Of a stretch of DNA of 15,893 bases, positions 1 to 7,082 are shown piece after piece. Under the pieces are notes generated by a model. That model did no database searches. It was not told where the DNA came from and worked only from the letters and a program-made list of their open reading frames with translations. Both the position numbers and the translations under genes were made by a program. Within the stretch, counting starts at the first letter, position 1; the number at the start of each line of letters is the position of its first letter. Source of the stretch: Ruminococcus sp. (GTDB taxonomy: Bacteria; Bacillota_A; Clostridia; Oscillospirales; Ruminococcaceae); assembly GCA_017418765.1 (NCBI GenBank), contig JAFOMV010000093.1, positions 1 through 15,893 of the forward strand. The letters run 5' to 3'.

Positions 1-144
1 CACACCATCATGACCCATGCCTACGATTACGGCTGGGTAAGGTTCGAGATGGGTTATGCAGCGGCAATATGCATGATACTCTTTATAGCAATGTTCATCT
101 GCAACAAGCTGATAAGCAAGGCGCTCGGCAAATACTTAGATTAA
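1..144 (+). CDS. Carbohydrate ABC transporter permease, MalF/UgpA-type, C-terminal end only
   Basis: Frame 1 is open from the window edge to TAA at 142-144, giving the last 47 residues of a protein that begins upstream. The tail has a short loop with GWVRFEMGYAAAI, a hydrophobic helix (about residues 18-35 of the fragment, AAAICMILFIAMFICN) and a short basic cytoplasmic end. A GYAAAI-like turn into the last membrane helix is typical of the C-terminus of MalF/UgpA-type sugar permeases. A MalG-type permease follows directly, which is the usual order for such pairs, so the two probably form one heterodimeric membrane channel. Subunit type is inferred from this tail and from position; the EAA loop is outside the window. 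Confidence 0.8.
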   Translation, partial: HTIMTHAYDYGWVRFEMGYAAAICMILFIAMFICNKLISKALGKYLD

Positions 145-156
145 TGCGTAATTCGT

Positions 157-208
157 AATGCGTAATTATGGTATCCCCTGACAGGGATGAATTATAAAAT
201 TACGCATT
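157..208. repeat. Short palindromic intergenic element (REP/MITE-like)
   Basis: The gap between the two permease genes contains AATGCGTAAT at 157-166 and its exact reverse complement at 199-208; with 167 and 198 the stem is 11 bp. A smaller hairpin (ATCCC 173-177 with GGGAT 184-188) lies inside. Just upstream, AATGCGTAATT at 143-153 is repeated directly at 157-167. The AT-rich GCGTAAT motif as both tandem and inverted copies resembles short non-coding repeats scattered between genes in many bacteria. The element ends one base before the AAAGGAGG ribosome binding site of the next gene. It has no T-run and is not an obvious terminator. Repeat identity is inferred, because only one copy lies in this window. 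Confidence 0.6.
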
Positions 209-225
209 GAAAAGGAGGTGTTATT

Positions 226-1104
226 ATGGCGGCAGTCAATACCGAAAAACTCAGGGCTTCAAATAAGCAGGCAGGACGCAGATACGGCGGCACTATCGCC
301 ATATTCACCGTTCTTCTTCTGGTGGGACTTTTCATGCTCCTGCCCATTTACCTTACTGTTATAATGTCCATAAAGCCTGTGGAGGAGCTGTTCATTTTCC
401 CTCCCAAGCTTTACGCAGTAAGGCCTACTCTTGACAATTTCCGTGATATGTTCCGTGATATGAGCAGCAACCGTGTGCCGTTTTCACGCTATGTTTTCAA
501 CAGTATATTCGTTACCGTGACAGTTACAGTGTTCCAGTGCATTTTCTGCTCAATGGCGGCATTCGTGCTGGCTAAGTGCAAATTCCCCGGCAGTAAAATT
601 ATCAACAGCATAATCGTCATTGCTCTCCTCTATCAGAGCAACGTTATCTATATCATGCAGTATATCGTCATGTCAAGGCTTCACCTGATAGACAGTCCCC
701 TTGCGCTGATACTGCCGTCCATAGCCTCACCGATGGGACTTTTCCTCATGAGGCAGTCCATCAGTCAGATACCCGATTCCATTATAGAAGCGGCAAAGGT
801 GGACGGCGCCGGACTTTTCCGCATATGCTGGCAGATAGTCATGCCCAATCAGAAGCCTGCGCTCATGACACTAATCATATTTGCATTTCAGGCGGCATGG
901 AACATACAATCAGGCTCACTGGTCTTCAAGGAGGAATACAAAACTCTCCCCACTGTTGTAACTCAGGCAGCAGCTTCAGGTCTGGCAAAGGCAGGCGTTG
1001 CTATGGCGGCGGCTGTATTCATGCTTGTGCCTCCTATAGTCATATTCATGCTGGCGCAGAGACAGGTCATCGAGACTATGGCTCACTCCGGCATAAAGGA
1101 GTAA
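226..1104 (+). CDS. Carbohydrate ABC transporter permease, MalG-type
   Basis: This 292-residue inner-membrane protein has the MalG/binding-protein-dependent permease layout. A basic cytoplasmic N-terminus (about 1-20) is followed by about six helices, roughly at 22-46, 88-114, 122-148, 152-175, 208-230 and 254-278. The EAA loop that docks the ATPase is EAAKVDGAG (188-196), followed by the expected proline (P207). Length is normal for the family. The ATG at 226 has a strong AAAGGAGG at 210-217. It should pair with the permease whose tail lies at 1-144 to form a transport channel. No ATPase gene is nearby; in Firmicutes a shared MsmK-type ATPase often serves such permeases. Substrate cannot be read from the sequence; sugar or oligosaccharide is inferred from family. 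Confidence 0.93.
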   Translation: MAAVNTEKLRASNKQAGRRYGGTIAIFTVLLLVGLFMLLPIYLTVIMSIKPVEELFIFPPKLYAVRPTLDNFRDMFRDMSSNRVPFSRYVFNSIFVTVTVTVFQCIFCSMAAFVLAKCKFPGSKIINSIIVIALLYQSNVIYIMQYIVMSRLHLIDSPLALILPSIASPMGLFLMRQSISQIPDSIIEAAKVDGAGLFRICWQIVMPNQKPALMTLIIFAFQAAWNIQSGSLVFKEEYKTLPTVVTQAAASGLAKAGVAMAAAVFMLVPPIVIFMLAQRQVIETMAHSGIKE

Positions 1105-1130
1105 GCTGTTTTCAGAGAGCAGAGTTTGTA

Positions 1131-1184
1131 GGGGACGGCGTCCTCGACGTCCCACCAAGCAGGAGGCTATGCCTGCATCGTCCC
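1131..1184. repeat. GC-rich palindromic intergenic element inside the operon
   Basis: The 130-base gap between the permease and the NHL gene is more GC-rich than its surroundings and full of dyads. GGGACG at 1132-1137 pairs with CGTCCC at 1148-1153, and an identical CGTCCC recurs at 1179-1184 as an alternative partner. Between them GCAGG (1159-1163) pairs with CCTGC (1172-1176). The GTAGGGGACGGCGTCC-type motif resembles intergenic repeats I associate with Ruminococcus and relatives (recollection, not a search). There is no T-run, so it is not a standard terminator. It ends well before the AAAGGAAGTG ribosome site (about 1216-1225) of the next gene and may affect mRNA processing between the two genes. 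Confidence 0.55.
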
Positions 1185-1234
1185 GTGACGTTTCAAAAAT
1201 GTTACAGGAAATACCGCAAAGGAAGTGAAAGCAA

Positions 1235-2719
1235 ATGAAGTCAAAACTGAAAAGATATATCACGGCAGGGACTGCATTTGCTGTGCTCGCCTCCTTCGGC
1301 ATATCTGTGACAGCTTCTGCGGCTGTTTCCTCGGATAGCTACAACTACGACAGATGGGGCGATGCTATTCCCTCACAGGCAGGCTACACCGCTGAAAGAG
1401 CAGTCACAGGCTATGACATTGGCATAGACGCTTTTGATTCGCCCAGCGATATATTCTGCTCCCATGACAGGCTTTTCTACATTGCTGATACGGGCAATAA
1501 TCGCATAGTTGCCGCTGATGAAGGCCTTGAAAATGCGGTGAAGATATATGACAGCTTCACCATGCCCGACGGAAGCAAAACTTCTCTCAATAAGCCCTCT
1601 GGAGTGTTCATATCTTCCGAAAACAAGAATATGTACATCGCCGACACCGAAAATTCAAGGGTGCTTATAGCAGATACCGACGGTAATGTTCTTATGGAGA
1701 TAACCAAGCCAGATTCGGAAATATATGACAGCCGTAAGACTTTTCTTCCGCAGAAGGTGACTGCTGACAAGGCAGGCAATATCTACGTCGTGCTTGGAAA
1801 TATAACCACAGGTGCAGCTATGTTTTCACCTGATGGCAGTTTCATTGGCTTTTACGGCGCTAACCGTGTTGAGCCCACTGCAAAGATAATCCGCAACTAT
1901 TTCCGCAATCTGTTCATGTCTGAGGAAAAGAGGGCTCGCCGCAAAAGAAGCGTCCCTACGGGGATAACGAACTTCGACATAGACGGAGATTTCATCTTTA
2001 CCTGTACAGCTTCGTCCACGCAGACTACCGATACCGTCAAGAAGCTTAATGCGGCAGGCAATAATCTGTTTGCAAACTATGAGGTCACTTTCGGAGACTA
2101 CACTCCCATGTACGATACCTCACGCAACAAGGTGATGTCGCCTTCCATAGTGGATATCGACATAGCCGAAGACGGCAATATCAACTGCCTTGACCATACC
2201 ACAGGAAGGATATTCCAGTATGACGAGGACTGCAATCTCCTTTTCATCACAGGCGCTATTTCAAAGCAGACAGGCGGTTTCGATCAGGTATCAGCTCTTG
2301 AATCCCTTGATGGAAGACTGTATGTGCTTGACTCTGCAAAGGATACATTAACTGTATTCAGCGAGACTGCTTTCGGAAAGACTGTCCACAAGGCAGCAGC
2401 TCTTTACAATGAGGGACGCTATGAGGAAGCGCTTGGCCCCTGGTATGAGGTACTGAAAAGCGACGGTAACTATTACCGTGCTCATATAGGCATAGCCTCT
2501 GCACTTCTCAGGCAGGGCGACTACAAGGGCGCTATGAAGTACGCTAAGCTTGCAGACGCAGGCAAGATATACAACAAGGCTTTCGAGGGAAGAAGACGTG
2601 AATTTCTGAAAGCCAATTTCGGATACATTCTTGCAGGTGTGGCCGCTTTTGCAGTTATCGCAGCAGCAGCGGCAAAGCTTATCCGAAGACGCAGGAAAGC
2701 AAAGGAGGCTGAAAGCTGA
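1235..2719 (+). CDS. Secreted NHL-repeat beta-propeller protein with TPR-like segment and C-terminal membrane anchor
   Basis: This 494-residue protein has a signal peptide (basic start, hydrophobic 9-25, likely cut near A29). NHL-type blades follow at about 60-380, seen as repeated Y/F-IAD-T-x-N-x-R-I/V motifs: FYIADTGNNRIVAAD (81-95), MYIADTENSRVLIAD (133-147), then blades near 172-208, 303-340 and 351-376. Residues 384-450 are helical with a TPR-like pattern (ALYNEGRYEEAL, then ASALLRQGDYKGAMKYAKLA). A single helix at 463-483 and RRRRKAK at 484-490 anchor the C-terminus with its tail inside, so the propeller faces outward. NHL propellers usually bind protein or other ligands and sometimes carry enzyme activity. 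A basic patch (231-239) interrupts the propeller. Its gene overlaps the YIP1 gene (ATGA), suggesting coupled translation and a shared complex. Function unknown. Confidence 0.85.
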   Translation: MKSKLKRYITAGTAFAVLASFGISVTASAAVSSDSYNYDRWGDAIPSQAGYTAERAVTGYDIGIDAFDSPSDIFCSHDRLFYIADTGNNRIVAADEGLENAVKIYDSFTMPDGSKTSLNKPSGVFISSENKNMYIADTENSRVLIADTDGNVLMEITKPDSEIYDSRKTFLPQKVTADKAGNIYVVLGNITTGAAMFSPDGSFIGFYGANRVEPTAKIIRNYFRNLFMSEEKRARRKRSVPTGITNFDIDGDFIFTCTASSTQTTDTVKKLNAAGNNLFANYEVTFGDYTPMYDTSRNKVMSPSIVDIDIAEDGNINCLDHTTGRIFQYDEDCNLLFITGAISKQTGGFDQVSALESLDGRLYVLDSAKDTLTVFSETAFGKTVHKAAALYNEGRYEEALGPWYEVLKSDGNYYRAHIGIASALLRQGDYKGAMKYAKLADAGKIYNKAFEGRRREFLKANFGYILAGVAAFAVIAAAAAKLIRRRRKAKEAES

Positions 2720-3348
2720 TGATGGACCTGACAGAGACTCAGTGGGTGCGGCATACAGTGACACACCCTGTTGAGGGATTCAATGATATGCGCTGGAAGA
2801 AGTCAGGCTCTCTGAGAATAGCCTTTCTCATAGTATTGCTTCTTTTCTTTGGCGAAATAGCTGATGACAGACTTTACGGCGCTCAGTTTTTCATCAGCTA
2901 TGAACGTATATTCAATATAGTACCGTTCATAATCAGGAGCATAGTTCTTTTTGCGGTATGGGTGGTGGGAAACTGGTCTGTATGTACTCTCCTTGACGGT
3001 GAAGGCACTATGAAGAATATCTGTATATACAGTGCATATGCCCTTATACCATATGTGGCACAGCTTTATATAAACGTCATACTATCCCATGTTCTTATCA
3101 GGGACGAGAGCGTATTTCTTGATATTATACGTATCATAGGCATTTGCTGGACAGCCCTGCTGTTGTTTTCGGCAATAAAGTCAGTACACCAGTACAGCTT
3201 CCTCAAAACAGCAGCCGCTATCCTTATGACCATCGCCGCAATGCTTATAATGCTTTTCCTTATGGTGCTTGTACTGGCACTTATACAGCAGATGTGGATA
3301 TTCATATCAACCGTGATAACAGAGATCATTTACCGCATAAAGGTTTAG
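2719..3348 (+). CDS. YIP1-family integral membrane protein
   Basis: This 209-residue protein has about five hydrophobic helices, roughly at 31-48, 66-88, 98-122, 128-150 and 160-192. The central segment GEGTMKNICIYSAYALIPY (93-111) matches the conserved core of bacterial YIP1-domain proteins, in which a glycine-rich turn precedes a helix ending in Pro-Tyr. The start overlaps the preceding stop (ATGA at 2719-2722), with AAAGGAGG at 2701-2708; a second ATG at 2722 is equally possible and changes only one residue. The biochemical role of bacterial YIP1 proteins is not established. Here it sits between the anchored NHL protein and the DUF5696 protein, so it may be a membrane partner of one or both. 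Family call is from pattern recognition. Confidence 0.8.
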   Translation: MMDLTETQWVRHTVTHPVEGFNDMRWKKSGSLRIAFLIVLLLFFGEIADDRLYGAQFFISYERIFNIVPFIIRSIVLFAVWVVGNWSVCTLLDGEGTMKNICIYSAYALIPYVAQLYINVILSHVLIRDESVFLDIIRIIGICWTALLLFSAIKSVHQYSFLKTAAAILMTIAAMLIMLFLMVLVLALIQQMWIFISTVITEIIYRIKV

Positions 3349-3358
3349 GAGCAAACTC

Positions 3359-6157
3359 ATGGCAAGCAGAATAAAAAGAACGTTTCTCTGTCTTGTGTCA
3401 GCCGCTTTGCTGGCCGTGTCAGGTCAGACCTTTGCAGTTGAGGATGATACGGCAGAAAGCGAAGTTTCAGAAGAAACCGTGCAGACAGAAGAAAAGGCTG
3501 ATGCACGTGCAAGGGAAACTGTTGAAAAAATAAACTGCGAAAGCGGATATATAACTGAATACCTTAAAAAAACAGGTTCAGTCAGCGGCTATGACGTTTA
3601 CGTCAGGGAAAAGAAATTTGATGCTGCTCTCTGGGAAAAAAACGGAGGCAAGCCTGCGAAAAAGTCGGACTATACCGATAAGCAGAAGGAGCTTGACCGT
3701 ATCATCACCGAGCTGAAAAGACTGGGAGACCTTACTATAGTTGAAAGTTCAACAGGCGAGGCAAAGGCAACTTTCAAGGACAGTTCAAAATGCGATGAAG
3801 GCAAGCTCTGGGTCAGCGAAAGCGAAAGATATCTCCTTACCGCAGACAGTGAAAGCAATAAGCCGCTGAAGCTTATGGAGGTGATATCCTCTATCGATGA
3901 TCCTTACCTTTATATATCAGATGACGGAAAGACCCTTGAGCAGACTGATAAAAAGCACAGGAAGATCGTCAGCACATACAGGGACAAGGGCACTGAAGAC
4001 GGCAAGCGTGTATTCACAGGCGATAACGGCTTTGCATGGACATCTCCCGATAAGAAGCGTGTCATGGGCGAATTCCGCTATTCCGCTGAGAATGAAAGCT
4101 ACAGGATGATAGTCAGTGACCGCTTCGGATGCTTCGGTCTGGAAAATAAGAAAACAGGCTATATATGGTGGTCTGTGCCTTTAGAGGCCTCATGGGACAG
4201 AATGGCTGCTCCGCTTATAGTGAATGAACTAAGGTCAGCAGGCATTCTCCGATACGGTGTTCCTGCAAGCCGCAATAACAATAATTTTCTCAGGTCAGCA
4301 TCCGATGACTGCGATATATCGGTAAAGGATATAAAGGGCGGCATACGTGTCACCTATGACTACAGCTCCGCAGGGTTCAGTTATCCTGTGGAATATACTC
4401 TTGAAAAGGATTATGTAAAGGCAAGCCTTAAAGTAAAGGATATAAAGGAAAGCCATGAAGGACGTATCGCTACCGAAGTCACTTTGCTCGGAAGTTTCGG
4501 GGCAGGCGATACTTCGGAGGATGGCTGTTATGTGGTCCCCGATGGATGCGGAGCGCTGATACGCTTCAACAATAAACGGACAATGCAGTCAAATGTATAT
4601 CATCAGAGAGTATACGGCGATGACATAACTGCCGTACCTATGAATAAGGGAGCTTCAGCAGAACAGGTATATCTGCCAGTATACGGAATAGTAAAGGATG
4701 ATAATGCCATGCTCGTAGTGGCTTCAAAGGGCGACACAAATGCATATCTTTCAGCAAATGTGTCTGGGCAGTCAAACAGCAGCTATAATCTTTGCAGCTT
4801 TACATTCGTGCTGAGGGATACCGACGATTACTATATGTCAGGAAGCGGAAATGAACGCTTTACCGTGTTTGAAACAGGAGATATAAAATCGGAGGATATC
4901 GAGCTAAGGTACTATCCCATATCCAAAAAAGGAGCTGATTATACTGATATTGCTGCAAGATACAGGCAGTACCTCGTTGAGGAGGATAATGTAAAGATAC
5001 GCTCACAGGCTGATACCTCAGCGCTTTATGTAGAGCTTTACGGCGGTGTGATGAAGAAAAAGCCTTTTCTTGGGATACCGCTTGAAATGAGGAGATCACT
5101 TACAACTTATTCTCAGGCAGCTGATATCATATCTGAACTCCGTGACGGCGGCGCCGAGGACATGGTAGTTACCTACACAAACTGGACTGACAGCGGCATG
5201 AAGGATAAAATAGATACAAAAGCCGAACCGTCGGGGAAGCTGGGCGGCAGCAGCAGATTCCGCAAATTTGCTGACCTTGTCAATGAGGGCGGAAAGCTTT
5301 ACCCTGTTTCGGATAACAGATGTTTTCGCTCAGGAAACGGCTATAATTCTTTCTCAAAGAATACGGTAAGGATATCGGGCTCTTATTCGAGGATAGTCAG
5401 CTATGACAAAGCATATGGCATACCTGACGGATTCAGAAAGGACCTGTCTCTCCTGACGCCTGCAAGCTTCGGAAATGTCATGTCGGATATATCGGCAAGC
5501 TTTGTCAGTGAAGGCATAGACGGAGTGTCGGTTTCTGATATTGCGGCCTCGCTGTACGGTGATTACGGTAAAAAGAAGATATCACGTGCGAAGGCAGCGG
5601 AAATGCTTGAGGATGGCTTGAAAGGGCTGGATGAAAGTCTTGAAAACGGCGTACTTGTCCGCAGGGCAAATGCCTATGCACTTCCTTATGTGAGCAGGAT
5701 AACAGATGTTCCCATGACATCGGGGAGGTATGACATATTTGATGAGGATATCCCCTTCTATCAATTGGTGCTTCATGGTGTCATTCCCTATTCATCGCCT
5801 GCGATCAATGGAAGTCCCGACCCGGAAAAAGCTGTTATGATGTCAGCAGTCTGGGGATGTGACCCTGATTTTGATATGATATACAGTGAGCCATCTGAAC
5901 TTAAAGATACTTCGCTGGACAGCCTTTATTATGCAGATCATCGCTGGTGGACGGATACTGCGGCTGAGTATTACAAACTTATCAGTCCCGTTCTGAGGGC
6001 AGTCAGCGGAAGCAATATGACCGACTATCACACCGATGGAGATATAATTACCGCCGTTTACAGCAACGGTACGGAAGTAAGGGCAGATATGCTGAATAAG
6101 ACCATAGAATATAATGGCAGACTGATAAGTCTTGCAGGAAAGGAGGTATCAGGATAA
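3359..6157 (+). CDS. DUF5696-type large exported protein, possible glycan-active enzyme
   Basis: This 932-residue protein has a signal peptide (KR at 6-7, hydrophobic 9-25), then a Glu/Asp-rich linker (about 27-50). The N-terminal half looks beta-rich and contains TGYIWWS (266-272) and PDGCGALIRFNN (394-405), a motif I recognise from DUF5696 proteins. The C-terminal half alternates strands and helices like a barrel: EDMVVTYTNW (600-609), then DGVSVSD (721-727) after a helical stretch, and HRWWTD (861-866) near the end. A beta-sandwich followed by a barrel-like region with strand-end acids and many Trp/Tyr residues recalls glycoside hydrolases, but this is inference and no catalytic residue is assigned. 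It has no C-terminal anchor or cell-wall sorting signal. AGGAG at 3347-3351 overlaps the YIP1 stop. Its own stop overlaps the next ATG by one base. Confidence 0.8.
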   Translation: MASRIKRTFLCLVSAALLAVSGQTFAVEDDTAESEVSEETVQTEEKADARARETVEKINCESGYITEYLKKTGSVSGYDVYVREKKFDAALWEKNGGKPAKKSDYTDKQKELDRIITELKRLGDLTIVESSTGEAKATFKDSSKCDEGKLWVSESERYLLTADSESNKPLKLMEVISSIDDPYLYISDDGKTLEQTDKKHRKIVSTYRDKGTEDGKRVFTGDNGFAWTSPDKKRVMGEFRYSAENESYRMIVSDRFGCFGLENKKTGYIWWSVPLEASWDRMAAPLIVNELRSAGILRYGVPASRNNNNFLRSASDDCDISVKDIKGGIRVTYDYSSAGFSYPVEYTLEKDYVKASLKVKDIKESHEGRIATEVTLLGSFGAGDTSEDGCYVVPDGCGALIRFNNKRTMQSNVYHQRVYGDDITAVPMNKGASAEQVYLPVYGIVKDDNAMLVVASKGDTNAYLSANVSGQSNSSYNLCSFTFVLRDTDDYYMSGSGNERFTVFETGDIKSEDIELRYYPISKKGADYTDIAARYRQYLVEEDNVKIRSQADTSALYVELYGGVMKKKPFLGIPLEMRRSLTTYSQAADIISELRDGGAEDMVVTYTNWTDSGMKDKIDTKAEPSGKLGGSSRFRKFADLVNEGGKLYPVSDNRCFRSGNGYNSFSKNTVRISGSYSRIVSYDKAYGIPDGFRKDLSLLTPASFGNVMSDISASFVSEGIDGVSVSDIAASLYGDYGKKKISRAKAAEMLEDGLKGLDESLENGVLVRRANAYALPYVSRITDVPMTSGRYDIFDEDIPFYQLVLHGVIPYSSPAINGSPDPEKAVMMSAVWGCDPDFDMIYSEPSELKDTSLDSLYYADHRWWTDTAAEYYKLISPVLRAVSGSNMTDYHTDGDIITAVYSNGTEVRADMLNKTIEYNGRLISLAGKEVSG

Positions 6158-7068
6158 TGGCGGAAAAAAAGAAAAAGAGGCTTACCTATCAGCAGAGGAG
6201 ATCACTTTACGGCTATGGCTTCATAGGGCTGTGGCTTGTGGGAACACTGGTATTTTTTCTGGTGCCCCTTATACAGTCGCTTCGCTATTCATTTTGTGAG
6301 GTAAAGGTAAATCCCGGCTCACTTGAAACAGCGTTTGTGGGACTGAAAAAATACATCTACGCTATTAATGAAGATCAGTATTACACAGAATACCTGGAAT
6401 CAACACTGATCGAAACGCTTTGGAAAACTCCGCTGATACTGATATTTTCGCTTTTCATAGCAGTTATACTCAATCAGAAATTCAGAGGGCGTATTCTGGC
6501 GAGAGCTGTGTTCTTTCTGCCTGTAATAATCGCAACAGGACCTGTTTTCAAAATAATAAGCGGAGATATGGCTAAGACAGGCAATACAGGTGCACAGCGC
6601 TTTTCCACCATGTTTTCCACCGATCTTATAGGCGAGCTTATGGAATTTCTCGGAATATACGGGCTTAGTGAGAAAATGAATACGATGATATCCGCTGTAG
6701 CTGATAATATCTTCGGTATAGTATGGAGTTCAGGCATACAGATAATCCTCTTTCTTGCCGCACTTCAGAATATCCCGCCGTCTGCAAGGGAGGCTGCTGA
6801 GGTAGAGGGAGCTACATCGTGGGAGTATTTCTGGAAGATAACATTTCCGTATGTTACTCCGTTTATACTTGCGAATTTTATATATACCGTAATAGATTCG
6901 TTTACCAGTCCCATGAACAAGGTAATGAACCGCATACTTGATATGAAAAGTCAGTGGGATTTTGGTGAGGCTTCTGCTATGGCATGGATATATTTTGCTA
7001 TAGTCCTTGCATTTATCGGCATAGTTACCTTTTTAGTGAACAAATTCGTTTACTATGAGGTAGAGTAA
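6157..7068 (+). CDS. Carbohydrate ABC transporter permease, MalF/UgpA-type
   Basis: This 303-residue permease has a lysine-rich cytoplasmic start (MAEKKKKR) and about six helices, roughly at 20-40, 90-107, 113-134, 185-203, 233-250 and 277-297. Its ATPase-docking loop is EAAEVEGAT (212-220) with a proline at 231. The segment between helices 3 and 4 (about 136-184) is long, with SGDMAKTGNTGAQ and an amphipathic stretch; most MalF/UgpA-type proteins of this size have a shorter loop there. Translation starts one base inside the previous gene's stop codon, with AAGGAGG at 6140-6146, so it is probably coupled to the DUF5696 gene. It should pair with the next gene product, making a second channel in the operon besides the pair at the left edge. 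Confidence 0.92.
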   Translation: MAEKKKKRLTYQQRRSLYGYGFIGLWLVGTLVFFLVPLIQSLRYSFCEVKVNPGSLETAFVGLKKYIYAINEDQYYTEYLESTLIETLWKTPLILIFSLFIAVILNQKFRGRILARAVFFLPVIIATGPVFKIISGDMAKTGNTGAQRFSTMFSTDLIGELMEFLGIYGLSEKMNTMISAVADNIFGIVWSSGIQIILFLAALQNIPPSAREAAEVEGATSWEYFWKITFPYVTPFILANFIYTVIDSFTSPMNKVMNRILDMKSQWDFGEASAMAWIYFAIVLAFIGIVTFLVNKFVYYEVE

Positions 7069-7073
7069 GGAGG
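7067..7073 (+). promoter_or_regulatory. Ribosome binding site fixing a TTG start
   Basis: AAGGAGG lies 9 bases before a TTG at 7083 and overlaps the stop codon of the previous permease gene. No ATG or GTG in that frame comes early enough to keep the basic N-terminal region, so TTG is the likely start. Confidence 0.8.
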
Positions 7074-7082
7074 CGGAGGGAT

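Noticed and set aside
825..1238. Open frame of 137 codons on the plus strand across the end of the MalG-type permease gene
   Set aside because: Mostly overlaps a certain gene in another frame, and has no convincing ribosome site or protein family pattern.
976..1302. Minus-strand open frame of 108 codons over the permease end and NHL start
   Set aside because: Antisense to two real genes and the palindromic gap; low-complexity His/Arg composition and no promoter.
2348..2764. Minus-strand open frame of 138 codons opposite the NHL gene
   Set aside because: Antisense shadow of the TPR-like and anchor region; composition is Ser/Cys-rich as expected of reversed coding sequence.
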